Shown here in pieces: positions 1 through 11,796 of a stretch of DNA of 64,000 bases (position 1 is the stretch's first letter; every line of letters starts with the position of its first letter). The notes beneath the pieces are model-generated. The model was given only the letters and a program-made list of their open reading frames with translations, did no database searches and was not told where the DNA came from. The position numbers were made by a program, and so were the translations under genes. Source of the DNA: Aphrocallistes beatrix. Its lineage: Eukaryota > Porifera > Hexactinellida > Sceptrulophora > Aphrocallistidae. The stretch spans positions 2,245,934-2,309,933 of the forward strand of contig OY725494.1 of the NCBI GenBank assembly GCA_963281255.1, in the 5' to 3' direction.

Positions 1-344
1 GAGGCGCCCACAGGCGCCTGGGGTCACATTGATTAATTATAAGGGAGATAACATCCCTAAATACGCCTGTACTACTGTTATAATCGATATCGCACGAAAA
101 ATCACAAATTTGTCAATTTTTTAAATTATGATTCGTATTGATGACTTCATAACAGGGTGATGAGTTATCATTTTTTGATGATAGTTGTGTCATATGTGAG
201 ATATATTAATATACATAATCTATTAAAATCGTCTGAGCTCAGAACTTACTGGAGCCATAGCCAAAATATTCCCACATGCCAAAAATCAGCTTTCTGTGCC
301 TAGTAGCTTCTATAATCACGTTACATATATATATATATATATAC

Positions 345-743
345 AGTCGACTCAGCTTAATAGGGCCACATCGGTCAGAGGACATTTTGCCCCGATTAAG
401 CGGAGGACCCTATTAACCGAAAATATTTTGTATTAGCTTCTATGTGTGAGAGCTATTCCGGTCCTGCCAAAAGTGGCCCGATTAAGCGGCTGACCCGATT
501 AAACAGTGGACCTATTAAGTGGAGTCGACTGCAGGGTTTCATCCGGCTTTCCAAAGTTATACGCCTAAATGGACGTCACCATTTTTTGACACGCCTAGAC
601 TCATTTTTATATATGTTTTGTGCCACGCGGCCAAGTAGGCGTATGCCGCGCGCCCAAAAATTATACGCCTAATTATTTTTCATGGGATGAAATACGCGCC
701 TCTAGGCGCGCCCAGTACGCCTGGATGAAAGCCTGGTCGACTG
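345..743. mobile_element. pogo-like TIR element (MITE) inserted in (TA)n, itself carrying a hAT-type insert
   Basis: It starts with CAGTCGACTCAGCTTAATAG inside a TA repeat and ends with a matching inverted end, GTCGACTG, next to TA repeats. Related copies lie at 8510-8696 and, in part, at 57528-57650. The right terminal 8 bp is duplicated by a later insertion at 532-735. It is non-coding. The TA target and CAGT ends fit the pogo/Tc1 superfamily. Confidence 0.75.
532..735. mobile_element. hAT-type MITE with 8-bp target duplication
   Basis: A 204-bp insert with inverted ends CAGGGTTTCATCC and GGATGAAAGCCTG, flanked by perfect 8-bp direct repeats GTCGACTG at 524-531 and 736-743. An 8-bp duplication is the hAT signature. 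The interior is GC-rich with ACGCCT motifs and has no coding capacity. Confidence 0.85.
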
Positions 744-763
744 TATATATATATATATATATA

Positions 764-1265
764 CACTCGAACCTCTCTTATCCGGACCTCCGATATCCGG
801 GCACCTCTCTCAACCGGGCAACCCTTTCGACATTTAGTCATTATGCATTGTCCTATTTTCAAGTCAATTATTAACCACAATTCCAGCAATCATTATCATG
901 TAATATTATTTAATGAACTTTGAAAATGAATTTGGAAGATAATTGCGACATCTAATATATTCAGGGGTAAATACTGCTTAAAATGTATTAATCAATCGCA
1001 ATGGATTAGTTTCTTTTCCTTTATAGAATATCTATTTTACAATCACCTCTCTTTTCCGGAACTCCAATTTTGATAACCTCTAAGTTCCGGGCACTAGATA
1101 TTAATTAAACTCGCCCATTATACAAATTGACAGTTTTAACACTATAAACTGCTATTCAAGTCGATTTCTGAGTTACGGGCACCTCTCTTATCCGGACCTC
1201 CGATATCCGGGAAAATTCTGGGCACCCTCCGGTCCGGCACTGCCCGGATAAGAGAGGTTCGAGTG
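764..1265. mobile_element. TA-flanked MITE with Tigger-like ends
   Basis: TIRs start CACTCGAACCTCTCTTATCC on both sides and the element sits in a (TA)n tract on both sides. The interior (840-1150) is AT-rich and non-coding. End sequence and TA target suggest mobilisation by a pogo/Tigger-type transposase. Confidence 0.8.
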
Positions 1266-1313
1266 TATATATATATATATACATTAATCGAGTTTTAATA
1301 CGAGTAGTAAGGA

Positions 1314-2981
1314 TATTTACTAGTAACATACCAAAATTCAAGACAATACAAATTATCTAGTGAAACTATTGTTATTTAAAAATGTAGCAGAACTTAAGCA
1401 CCATCCTGTATTTGTTATGAAAATAGCTTTTAACATTTATATGCAATTCGTATATTGTTTTGCACTTGGTTCTGCGTTATACATAATATCAAAATCTGTC
1501 AGTTCTTGCTACAGCCTTAGCAAGATAACTAACAGATTTAGGGACCACTTAAGGATTAAAGTTGCCCGGCAGCGCTTTAGTATATTGAAAGAAAGCAATA
1601 GCTATGGCTAAGGTTATATAATACGTTATATATAGGCTGCGGTTCGTATATAGAGTGCAGTTCGTGATACCTTAGAAAGATATAATTATCTTAGCATTCG
1701 TAACGTATTCACCTTTAGATATTAAATTTGTAATGGCGATGCGTTCAAATTTCTACAACAAACAATTTAGCGTAGGAATTTTCGATGAAATCTAGAGTGA
1801 AATAGGTTATAGATGATGTTACAATCTACATATGGTATGAATATGGAATTGTGCTAGGTTTTATAGTAGTATTCTAGTTATTTTAAAAAAATACAAATTA
1901 CAAAATGCTACGTATTCATAATGATTTAGCAGATATCAAAAAGGTTAGGTGCAAGTTTTCATATACTAGACCACCTTCACAAAAAACCTTAAGCCAATAT
2001 CTTCAAAACTCTTGCTATGGGAGGAATTACGGCAGGCCAGACATCAATACTCAATTTATAACTGTGCACTTTCCATTATATAGGACATGACGGGGCTCCC
2101 CAATCTGTGGCCCGCGGCCTAAAGTTGGGCCACGAATAATTTATTTTGGCCTGCGAAGCAATTCGACTTCGGGAAAAAGTCCAAGATATTATTTGATTTG
2201 TGAAAAAGCGCCTCACAGACGGGTTAGAAGTGTGCTTCCACATTCTTTGGATGATGACACAATACATGTCATCCAAGGAATTTGGAAGCACACTTCTAGC
2301 CCGTCTGTGAGGGGTTTTTCTTACATCAATTAAAGTTTGTAGGATTAAAATTGTGGATGTAAATTTTGGCAGTGTCATCATGATGACGTCAGCATAATTA
2401 ATTAAGATAATTTTGTTGAGACATCTATATTGAACACTTTATTGAACAATTGTTTATCTCAAACTATTAAAATTTGAGCTCTAATAGGCATTTATCATTA
2501 AAATTAGGCGATGATGACTCGACAAAGTTCCGCATATTGCTCAGAGGTCCTATGTCCAATGGATCTAGGAATGAAATAGGTTTTAGAGGGCCTCATACTT
2601 CACCAGTGTTACCAATCTCAAGTTTCTAGCTCTTCTAGTTTTTGTGCAATAAGCAAAAGAATGAAATCACAAAATGCTACGTAATGATAATGATGTAGCA
2701 TATATTGAAAATCGTATGAGTAGATGCACATCTACATATATGTCCGCAGCTTCACAAAAGATTTCAGGGCGATATCTTTTAAACTCTGGTCTGTGCACCA
2801 CTTACGGCCGGTCGGACACCAGCACTAATTTTAGTACTGTGTTACTATATTATTATATTGGATCATAGATCCAATATAATAATATAGGAAGCACACTAAA
2901 AATTACATTAGTGCACCTCTAAAATGTAGGGAAACACTGATCACAGGTGTAAATTCTTAAAAATGTAAAATTTAGAAAACA
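1314..2981. other. AT-rich repeat-derived spacer with hairpins
   Basis: No gene seen. Segments at about 1895-2090 and 2660-2870 are diverged copies of each other (both contain AAATGCTACGTA followed by similar spacing). A strong hairpin lies at 2213-2320, with arms built on CAGACGGG...GAAGTGTGCTTCCA and its complement. A perfect short palindrome spans 2846-2883, centred on GGATCATAGATCC. Confidence 0.6.
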
Positions 2982-3359
2982 GTCATTATCTCAAGTAACT
3001 AGCTTATTGGTAGTGTCAGAGTCCGTTTTTGATTTGATCAAGGCTGGTTACGTTAGAATTTTTCAGAAATTTGATTTTCTTCATTCCATATTGCATTTTA
3101 CAGGTAAATTGTAATCTGTCCGTCGCTTTGATATGTCGCTACGTTTCCACACTGAGTATGGTATCAGTCAATTAAATTGATAAAGTCGCTTTGTAATTAC
3201 CAGATTATACGGTATATGTCACACTAAATGATATTTAAGGTTGAAACATCGATAAATCCTGAAAATGTAGGGTTTTGTATTATGTCATTTTTAGTGTCCC
3301 ACTTTAAATTGCTATTTTATATGTTTGCGTTTTTACCAAAGCCCTTAGAATTAACAGTA

Positions 3360-3690
3360 CAGTACATCCTCGCTAGTCCGAACCTCGCCAATCCGAACCC
3401 TCGCTAATCCGAACACTTCATTCTAAAATCCGAACACCAAAAATATATTTTTTTTTGCCTCTATGATTTGAATAAACGTTTATAAACTTAAATTTATCAT
3501 TAAGATTGAGAAACCTCGTTAAATACGCAATCATAGCGAAATAATATCCTTAATATTCTAACAATACTAATTTATTATAATTAATGCCCTATTGAATTAG
3601 TGTTATTTCACTAATCGGAGCAAATTCACTATTCCGAACGATTTTTTCGAACATTGGAACAGAGCTGTTCGGATTAGCGAGGGTGTACTG
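3360..3690. mobile_element. pogo-like MITE (CGCTAGTCCGAAC family)
   Basis: 331 bp flanked by TA on both sides. The left end contains CTCGCTAGTCCGAACC and the right end GGATTAGCGAGGGTGTACTG. A second copy is at 42707-44949 and a half copy at 27190-27308. Confidence 0.85.
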
Positions 3691-3795
3691 TATCAGTTTA
3701 GAACCTGTGACTATTTTAAACTATTTATAGATCATATAAACTAAGGACTATCATGCCTGGACATTATGAAATCTTATCAATAAAAAGAATCTAAA

Positions 3796-4021
3796 TACCA
3801 TAAACTGGGGCGACTTTGGCCCTAAGAGTAATAGCAATTTTAATAAAATATACTCAAACTTATGAATCAATGTAATCACATTGCTAATATGTTGAATGTA
3901 ACTCTCAATATATCCAAAGGTACTTAAACTGCAGTATTTCTAAGTTGGAGTATATTTTATTAAAATTGCTATTGTGAGACAAAGTCACCTCATAGGGCCA
4001 AAGTCGCCCCAGTTTACGGTA
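3796..4021. mobile_element. short foldback MITE
   Basis: About 226 bp with terminal inverted repeats of roughly 60 bp; both ends read AAACTGGGGCGACTTTGGCC on opposite strands. It lies between the arms of the larger 2982-4890 element. Confidence 0.8.
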
Positions 4022-4217
4022 CATCAGAATTATAAATAATATATAATTACTATAAAACACATTAAGAAAAGGTACACAAATTCAAGTAGGCAAAATATTT
4101 TTGTGAAGTTTATTGTTCACTTCTATAGTACAAATTCTTATCAGTTTTACTCACAATCTAAACCCATTATAAAATCTAATTAATTTTAAATACACAATGT
4201 TCATAATATACATCTCT

Positions 4218-4490
4218 ATCATAGGTGTCGGACCCACCCGGCATGGGCCGGGCGGCCGCTGCCCGGCTCTACCCGGACTATGCCCGGTTCTACCCGGCAT
4301 CGTCGGTTATGGGCCGGATAGGCCCGGAGGGCCTACCTGGCTGGGTAAAAGCTTACCCGATACATTCCCAAAGTCCTAGAACCATGTATCAGGCAGTATT
4401 ATGTATTATGCCATGAATGTAGCGGCCCCGGAATCGATTGGGCCGACCCCGGAGCCTTGGGGCCGGGCGGGCCCATTTCCGACGCCTATG
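4218..4490. mobile_element. GC-rich foldback repeat
   Basis: A GC-rich island (CCCGGC-type repeats) in AT-rich DNA, with ends GGTGTCGGACCC and the complement of GGCGTCGGAAAT. An inverted related copy is at about 19797-20110. The short ORFs it contains are compositional artefacts. Confidence 0.65.
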
Positions 4491-4890
4491 ATCTCTATAA
4501 TACTAACTGATACTGTTTATTCAAAGGCTTTGGTAAAAACGCAAACATATAAAATAGCATTATAAAATCTATGTTGACAGTCAAGTGGGACACTAAAAAA
4601 TGACATAATACAAAACCCTACATTTTGACAAGATTTATCGATGTTTCATCCTTAAATATCATTTAGTGTGACATTAACCTGTATAATATGTGTGGAAACA
4701 TAGCGACATATCATAGCGACAGACAAATTACAATTTACGTGTAAAATGCAATATGAAATGAAGAAAATCGTATTTCTGAAAAATTCTGACGGCACCAGAT
4801 CAAATCAAAAACGGATTCCGACACTACCAATAAGCTAGTGACTTAAGATAATAACCGTTTTCGTTGGTAATTTTTCTAAATTGTTCGTAG

Positions 4891-6044
4891 AGAATTTACA
4901 CCTGTGTGATATAGGATCTAAGATCAAATATAACATAGGTCAGTCAATAAGTCCTAATCCCATCACTGAATGTAAATGAGTAATAGGGAATGGGATAGAC
5001 TTGATTTTATTAACCTAATTTACTGAATTCCTTAGAGGATCATCTGATTGATAAATAAAATTGTTGTAGGACTAAAATTTAGTGCCTACTGCGGTCAATC
5101 ATAAACAAATCAGTGGAAGATGCATTGCCAAAAATAATATTTCCTAATGAAAGTGAATACAAAATATTTTTGTAGGCAACTCCGTTTATGGTCGTAAAGG
5201 AAAATATTCAATCTAAAATGTTAAAAAACAATGTAAAGATGCGAACGAGGTGTTCAGTCAAATCCCTTGGATAAACAAATATCATGCTACTAATAGCGGT
5301 GGAGAGTGGCAATATACCTAATTGAATAAAAAACTAGTATTCATAAACCGTATAAATATATTATCCAAAATAATCACTTTATTGGTCACTTGCTGCGTAA
5401 AATTCAATGAAATATTCATTTTTAATGTGTACTCAAAACTGAATGGTATAAGAGCAAACTTTAGGTAAATCCTATCGCAGAATGAGTGGATTAAACAATT
5501 TTATATTTTTAAGTTTCATAACTATACTAATGTAGATGTCATATAATGATTTTCTTCTGTGAGAGTGGGATTAGACATAATACGGTTTTAACTATCGCAC
5601 CAACAATAGCCTACTGCATATAAGGCCAGTAACTTGCGGATTTGGGAGGCCGTTTAAGGGCCCTTCTAAGTGTTTTATCATAAAGTTCTTTGCATAGAAT
5701 TGAGATATGAATGGGTTAATATGAAAAAAGTACGAATGCAGAGTGCTGATATTTGGTTGACAACCTTTCATTTTCAAGCTCTAAAAATTAAAAAATTAAA
5801 TTACATTTTGGATAAAGAATTGGGCCTGGAACTAACTGAATGCCCTACCAATTGCTCACAAACAAATTTGAATTGTCTAAAAACTAATACAAGTCAAACA
5901 ATTTAATCATAACAAATTTGTTATTCTTTTCACTAATTTTGCTAGACGTTAAACTAATTTGGTAGAGGTGATTTCACAAATTACCAAGCACAATAAAACG
6001 CTATTGATATTTAATATGTACAAGCGCGGGTCGTGGCTGGCTCG
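4891..6044. other. AT-rich spacer, no gene recognised
   Basis: Mostly unremarkable AT-rich DNA. A fragment at about 5605-5720 matches the CATAGCCTACT foldback family seen at 17326 and 53135. No ORF has codon structure or family similarity I can support. Confidence 0.5.
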
Positions 6045-6766
6045 CATTAATTATTTATAAGGTAGATAACATCACGAATCACGTCTATATTGCTATAATC
6101 GTTATCAGTAAATTTGTCAATTTTTAATGAGTAATGATGACGTCATAAGAGTGATGACCTATCAATTTTGACAAATAGTTGTATCATATGTGAGATCTAT
6201 TAATATACACATTCTATTAAAATTTCAGCCTTTTATCACCTAAAATGGCTGAGTTATAGCCGAAAAACTGAAATTTCTAATGATAAAAAAGGTGACAATT
6301 ACGTCATAATTCCATGATGAGTCGACATTTTCGTATGAGGTCAGAACTTAGTGGAACCATAGCCAAAATACTCCCACATGCCAAAACTCAACTTTCTGTA
6401 ACTGGTAGTTTCTTCAATAAATTCGTTACAGATATATATATACGTATATATATACACCTACATGCTACATCCTTACTATTAAAACTCGATTAATGTTTGC
6501 TTATATATTTATAAGCGTGCTTCACTTGCTTTGGCTGCGCGGCTGGCGGAAACAAAGTATCTGCCGGAGGCGCCCTTTGGGCGCCTGGGCTCACATTGAT
6601 TAATTATAAGGGAGATAACATCTCTAAATATGTCTGTCTTATTGCTAAAATCGATATCACTTGAAAAATCACAAAATTTGTCAATTTTTGATGCACAATG
6701 ATGACGTCATAACAGAGTGAGGAGTAATCATTTTTTGATGATAGTTTTATAGTAATTTCAACTTTC
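6045..6766 (-). mobile_element. rearranged Helitron-like fragments (family A)
   Basis: Minus-oriented body pieces at 6045-6460 and 6525-6766 surround a plus-oriented 5' stub at 6470 (TCCTTACTATTAAAACTCG). The 3' hairpin region near 6525-6590 is in inverted order relative to the stub. I read this as fusion of broken copies rather than one intact element. Confidence 0.65.
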
Positions 6767-6768
6767 TA

Positions 6769-7332
6769 TCCTTACAATTAAAACTCGATTAATGTGTATG
6801 TGTGTATGTGTGTATGTGTGTATGCGTGTATATATATATATATATATATATATATCTGTAACGAATTGATTGAAGAAACTGCTGGGTGGAGAAAGCTGAT
6901 TTTTGGCATGTGGGAGTTTTTTGGCGATGACTCCAGTAAGTTCTGAGCTCAGACGAAAATGTCGACTCATCATGGAATTATGACGTCATTGTCACATTTT
7001 TAAAAGTTAAGCAACACAGTTATTCGGGCATAACTCAGCCATTATAGAAGATAGAAGGCTGAAATTTTAATAGAATCTGTATACTAACATACTTCACATA
7101 TGATGCCACTATCATCAAAAAATGCTGACTCATCACTTTGTTATGACGTCATCATTACGCATCGAAATTTTGTGATATTTCTTCTGATATCGATTATAAT
7201 AGTCGGACAGACGTATTTAGAGATGTTATTTCCCTTACAATTAACTAGTGTTATCCCAGGCGACAGAAGGGAGCCTCCGGCGGACACAAAGTGTCCGCCA
7301 GCCGCGCAGCGCAAGCAAGCGAAGCGCGCTTG
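6769..7332 (+). mobile_element. full-length Helitron-like element, family A
   Basis: 564 bp. It starts TCCTTACAATTAAAACTCG, preceded by host A, then has a (TG/TA)n tract and the conserved CTGTAACGAATTGATTGAAG block. It ends with a GGCGGACAC...GTGTCCGCC hairpin and GAAGCGCGCTTG, followed by host T. A-to-T placement, TC start and 3' GC-rich hairpin fit a non-autonomous Helitron, although the usual CTRR end is absent. Confidence 0.8.
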
Positions 7333-7928
7333 TCTCATATAAAATGGCAAAACTACGTACGAAGAAAATGGAATTTCTAAAGATATGAACATTTTCATCT
7401 GAAACTTGAACTCGAGGCAGTGACTAAATACTCCAGGGTGCAAAAATCAGCTCTCTGTAATTCATTACATATATACGTATAGATACACACATGAATAAAC
7501 AAGGGTGTGACCTTCGGTACAGAAAGCCATCTCAGGGTTTCAAAATTTCCTTTGGAATATGTTCATTTCAGAAAGAATTATGGACATTGAGCTTGAGTTT
7601 TTTCTTGTACTACTATCACCTGTATACTACTGTTATGATTCATAGACTAGGGTAGAAACATGAGTATTATAGTAGAGGCAAATTTTAATATAAAACAGCC
7701 TGTTAAAAACAGGGTAAATTGCGGAGAGATCAAAATTGCAAAATTGCAAAAAAACCCACTTTCGGACAGGAATGAAGTTGAAATTTGTTGTTTTGCACCC
7801 AAACCCCACCAAGCACCCTTGGATTTACTTTACCTAAAATGCTCACTTAGTTCAATAACTTTGAACTCAAATTTTGACAAAATTCCCACTCAAAGTCATT
7901 GAGTCATTGGAGGAAAAAAAAAAAGCTT
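7333..7928. other. AT-rich spacer, no gene recognised
   Basis: No conserved ORF. The only long open frame (7660-7902) has no recognisable domain and lies in low-complexity sequence. Confidence 0.5.
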
Positions 7929-8357
7929 TCAAGGGGTACTCTAGGGGTCCGAATAAACGGGGGGGGGGGGGGGGTTGGAATAGACAGGAGGGATGGAAAA
8001 TTCTCAATAATTAATAAGCGGGGGGGTGAAATAAGCAGGGGGGTTGGAGTAAGCGGGGGGGTGGAATAAGCGGGGGGTCATGCTAATAGGATTTAATTAT
8101 TATTTAATTATTAAAATCAACAAAAATAAATTCGAGCATATATTTACGCCTACGTAATTAGAATAAAGTACAATATTATAGTAGAGAATTCTAACTGATT
8201 CAGAACATCAAGTCAGAAACTATGGTTTGGTAAAAAGTCAAGTTTCAATTAGTATAAAATTTAATAAACGGGGGGGTTGGAATAGGCGGGGGGTGGAAAC
8301 TTTTTCCAAAATTAATAAGCGGGGGGGCCCGTTTATTCGGACCCCGAGAGTACTTGA
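7929..8357. mobile_element. TIR element with internal GCGGGGGG tandem motifs
   Basis: The TIRs share GGGGTCCGAATAAACGGG with outer ACTCT extensions. Inside are repeated AATAAGCGGGGGG units (7960-8085 and 8262-8330). Non-coding. Confidence 0.75.
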
Positions 8358-8509
8358 TAGGATTTTGTTAGTAAATTACAAATCTTTTCAACAAATTTTA
8401 ATTTTGGCCTCTACACCCTGATTTAACCTTAATTAATTTAAACAACGTACAACATATTGCTTATATACAGTGTTACGGATTAGTTAAAATAAGTGGTGTA
8501 AGTTATATA

Positions 8510-8696
8510 CGGTAGACTCGCATAATAGGGCCACTGTTTAATCGGGTCAACCGCTTAATCTGGTCACTTTTGGCAGGGCCGGAATAGCTCTCACACATAG
8601 AAGCTAATGCAAAATATTTTCGGTTTATAGGGTTCTCCGCTTAATCGGGGTGAAATGTCTTCTGACCGATTTGACCCTATTAAGCGGAGGCGACTG
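8510..8696. mobile_element. pogo-like MITE, second copy of the 345-743 family
   Basis: 187 bp, inverted relative to the first copy. It contains the same TTTTGGCAGGGCCGGAATAG block and ends GCGACTG next to TA. Confidence 0.8.
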
Positions 8697-9157
8697 TAAT
8701 TAATTAGTGAAATATCGATAATGAAATACAATGATTAAAAACTCTAATACATACATACCAATCGTCCCGTTTTGTCTGGACATTCCGCTTTTCTTGGATA
8801 AATGATAATACGTTTGTGTTGTATTTCGCTCTTCCAATTTTATCATGGCTCAGGTTGGCAAGTATGCTATTACTGTATTCCCAGTACATCTGCTAGCGCC
8901 CTCTGCACCATCGGGATTTTCTATCATCCAAACTACTTCTAAACAGAGCTTTTTGCTGCACCTATTCCTCCTATTAACTAATTTTTATTGATTTCCTCAT
9001 TATATGATTTATACGTGTCCTGGACACTTATCATATTGAAGGCGTTCTATATAACCACCTCTCGGATCATTAACTTAATTACTCTCTTTCAAAACGAAAA
9101 TATATTGATGCAAGAAAAGGCTGAATCGATATGATCAATCAAAATAGGGATAACAAA
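8697..9157. other. AT-rich spacer, no gene recognised
   Basis: Nothing beyond ordinary AT-rich sequence was identified. Confidence 0.5.
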
Positions 9158-9360
9158 TCTTATATATTAAAATGCTAGGATTTTTTTGTGTTTGTCCGAA
9201 TTGATTGAAGAATTGGGAAGTCATAGAGATGTGAAAATTGGCATTCAACAGTCTACACCTTGTGTCAAAATATCATTCAACTCACACTTATGGTATTCCC
9301 GAAAAAAACATTATTGAGGAAAATAAAGAAAGGGAGGCACTCATTTCAGAAGTTGGCCAT
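9158..9360 (+). mobile_element. Helitron-like 5' part, family B
   Basis: It starts TCTTATATATTAAAATGC after host A, then GTTTGTCCGAATTGATTGAA. It matches the 5' part of 18882-19538. The 3' end is not contiguous. Confidence 0.7.
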
Positions 9361-10025
9361 TAGGGTGCTCAAAAAATTTTAATCTTTAGATACACACGAT
9401 TCAAATAGTTTACCTTGGTCATAAAATATTCACCATAAAAAATTCAAGCAATTTGGAATTGATTTAGTGGTCGCGCAAGGTAGGCTCCGCCTCGTGCAGA
9501 TTTATAATGGGATCTGTCCGGTTTGGGGCAAAGTTGCAAAAGGCGTACTTCTGACATCCAAAGAAGTTAGTAAATTTATTTTTGAGATATTTGGGTGCGG
9601 TTTTATATCAGCCAATAATACATTTTAATGGGCTACAATATACTGGTTCAGAGATATTGGTAAACAGATGGGACCATTAATAATTTCAATAAGAAGGATG
9701 GTCCCTGTAGGGTTTCAGTTGGGGGGGCCCCCCCATATTTGGGGGGGACCCCCCCATTTCTATCAAATTTTGGATCCCATTTTGGGGGGCCCCTTCAAAT
9801 TGGGGGTACCCCCCCAATTTTTATTATTATTATCCTCGATTTGGGGGAGCCCCCCCAATTGTTTCTATTTTACCAGTCTATATGGGGGGTCCCCTCCAGA
9901 ATTGGGGGAAACCCCCCCAAATTAACGTTTAGATTTCTGCCTAGGGGTACCCCCCAAATTTGGGGGGGCCCCCCCGATTTTATCATTAGTCATATTTTAA
10001 TTTGGGGGGGGTCCCCCCATTTGTA
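9361..10025 (+). mobile_element. repeat element with G-run/C-run palindrome array
   Basis: A unique-looking lead of about 350 bp (matching 24005-24310) is followed at 9720-10022 by about nine successive palindromes in which 5-8 G face 5-8 C across 0-4 bp, spaced by AT-rich linkers. ORFs here are compositional and encode only low-complexity Gly/Pro-rich strings. Confidence 0.75.
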
Positions 10026-11086
10026 TTAATGTAGCGATTTCAAGCTCTAATTATTTCTGGAAACAAGCATTAAACATCGTTAATCTTTAAGATTCTGTAT
10101 TATTTCGTTGTTTTTTTAATTTATCTTTGAGTGTGTCTGGGCGTGTCTGTGTCTTCTATTATAATAATAGAGCATTGAAACCCTATTGATTACGTGTTAT
10201 TTTTCAAGAATGTAAGCAGTGTGATTCAACTTTGATTAATATATAAATATTCTGAATTCGAATTCCGCAGTTTAGATTACCGATATTTATTGTTTAGGCG
10301 AAGTATTGTGTAATACCAAAATAATCGAAGAGGCTTGCTCTCAACGGCTAGTTAGGGTAATCGAGTACGCTCAAAAATCAAATTTAATAAAATAATCCCT
10401 TTGGATTATTTACAAGTTACAACAATTAGTGTGCTTTTGTTAACTAATAAAATACTAACACACACTGCTACGAGTGCTACAGATGATACATAGCAGGGGT
10501 GCTCAAACTTTCAAATCTACAGGCCACTTTAAAAATCAGGCTCCGCCTTACGGGCCACAAATCATAGATCGCCTGTGGCTTTAGTTTAATCAATTTTCAA
10601 GCTATACTATTTGACCTCATATTGCATTAACAATGGATTCTACTTGTAAATTCAGGTTATTGACTTAAATTATAATCTTTTGAATGGATTCGAATCATTT
10701 GATGTCTCTTTTGAACTCAGCTTGTTTTCTAGCAAGTGGACAATAGTACTAAACCTAGATTTGAGGTATGCTATGTACTGTTCATAGTAGAATAACATTG
10801 CAGAAAAATATACCTAAACTACGAAATTTAGCTAATGAGAGTGATAATGTTGCTTGGATTTAACTAAGCTAGAACTCGCCATTTCATTTTATGTTCTGCC
10901 TCCTACGTTATAGTACTTGTGAAGCTCTAACAATTGATAGAATTCGTAAATGCAAACTATCGTTAGCAAATACTGTATTCATACTAGGAACATTGATGCA
11001 TTTGTAGAGTATCTATAATTATTTCTATATGGTGTTTAGAAAAACAATTATTATCTGACGATTGAAGCACGTCAATCTACTGTATA
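10026..11086. other. AT-rich spacer with a hAT-type remnant
   Basis: No gene. At 10494-10570 the start CAGGGGTGCTCAAACTT followed by GGGCCAC motifs resembles one end of a hAT MITE; no matching right end was found. Confidence 0.5.
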
Positions 11087-11170
11087 CAAGCACGCTTCGC
11101 TTGCTTGCGCTGCGCGGCTTGCGGACACTGCGTGTCCGCAGATTTACCCAGTGGGTGCTTGGGAATATAC
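11087..11170 (-). mobile_element. Helitron-like 3' end, family B
   Basis: A minus-oriented terminal fragment. CAAGCACGCTTCGC at 11087 is the complement of the family 3' end, followed by the GCGGACAC hairpin. Confidence 0.7.
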
Positions 11171-11796
11171 GTCGCTTTCTTGTTTCATACTAAGTACGCT
11201 GGATTATCATTTGTCTACGGTTACATTAATGAAATCAGAACTGTAGCCTAAATTTTATTTCTTGATCAATATAATTTACTTCGTATTAAGTCAACTAATC
11301 CCGAATGTAAGCTCAATTTGAATACACAAAGTTCACATTACTAAAGATTATTATACTTAAATAATCAATTCCAGTCCATGAGTCCAAAAAAGTGCACAAT
11401 CTCAGTATTTTGGTATTCTCAATGTTTTCTCGTTATAACACCACCATGATCGATCTGTCACGCCTTAACTAGTACGAGGGGAGCAATTGTGGATGCCATA
11501 ACTGGCCGCCCCTTTCCACAACAGGTCGGGGCCGGACCAGTCATGGCGTAGAAGCCGTCAGGCATTGCACTTTTCAGAATAGTGACCTTTATAAATCGTC
11601 TAAAACTATTCGCAGCGGACGGGGAGAGCAGGGGAGTTTTCTATGGGCTGACCTCGGTCGAACATCTCTTACGGCTCTGAAATACAATTCAATTATAAAT
11701 TGTCAGGTTATATCAGCATTAACTAGTAAACATTAATTGCCAAAACATTAGTAGTAGTAGAAACAAATGGGTAATACTTTTCATAAAATTATAAAT
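11171..11796. other. spacer with a small palindromic GC-rich repeat
   Basis: AT-rich except for 11455-11610, where CATAACTGGCCGCCCC and the roughly complementary GGGGCCGGACCAGTCATGG form an imperfect inverted repeat, probably a MITE. No gene. Confidence 0.45.

Larger units (their letters stand above)
1..1313 (-). mobile_element. Helitron-like copy (family A) with nested TIR elements, 3' end off the window
   Basis: Minus-oriented copy of the dominant repeat family. The 5' terminus, read on the minus strand, starts with TCC at 1313 followed by a variant of the family 5' end and a (TA)n tract. The body at 1-325 matches other copies (for example 6769-7332). The (TA)n tract has been split by TIR elements at 345-743 and 764-1265, so TA repeats reappear between and beside them. 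The 3' end lies left of the window. Rolling-circle assignment is inferred from termini, as no Rep/Hel protein is present. Confidence 0.75.
2982..4890. mobile_element. long inverted-repeat element with three nested insertions
   Basis: The arms at about 2982-3350 and 4515-4890 are inverted copies of each other; both contain the string GTTTTTGATTTGATC or its complement and the same AAAACCCTACATTTT block. Between them are three other elements at 3360-3690, 3796-4021 and about 4218-4490. No coding sequence. Confidence 0.75.

Noticed and set aside
4197-4416. Collagen-like Gly-Pro ORFs
   Set aside because: Product of a GC-rich foldback repeat that also occurs inverted at 19797-20110; no real gene structure.
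7321-7340. CRISPR-like spaced repeats from the many identical hairpin ends
   Set aside because: Spacing is irregular, hundreds of bp, and the repeats are transposon termini; the genome is eukaryotic.
9668-10029. ORFs of about 85-130 aa rich in Gly, Pro and Trp here and in the inverted copy near 11719-12114
   Set aside because: They arise from G/C palindromes in a repeat; all frames on both strands are open and the two copies do not conserve reading frame.
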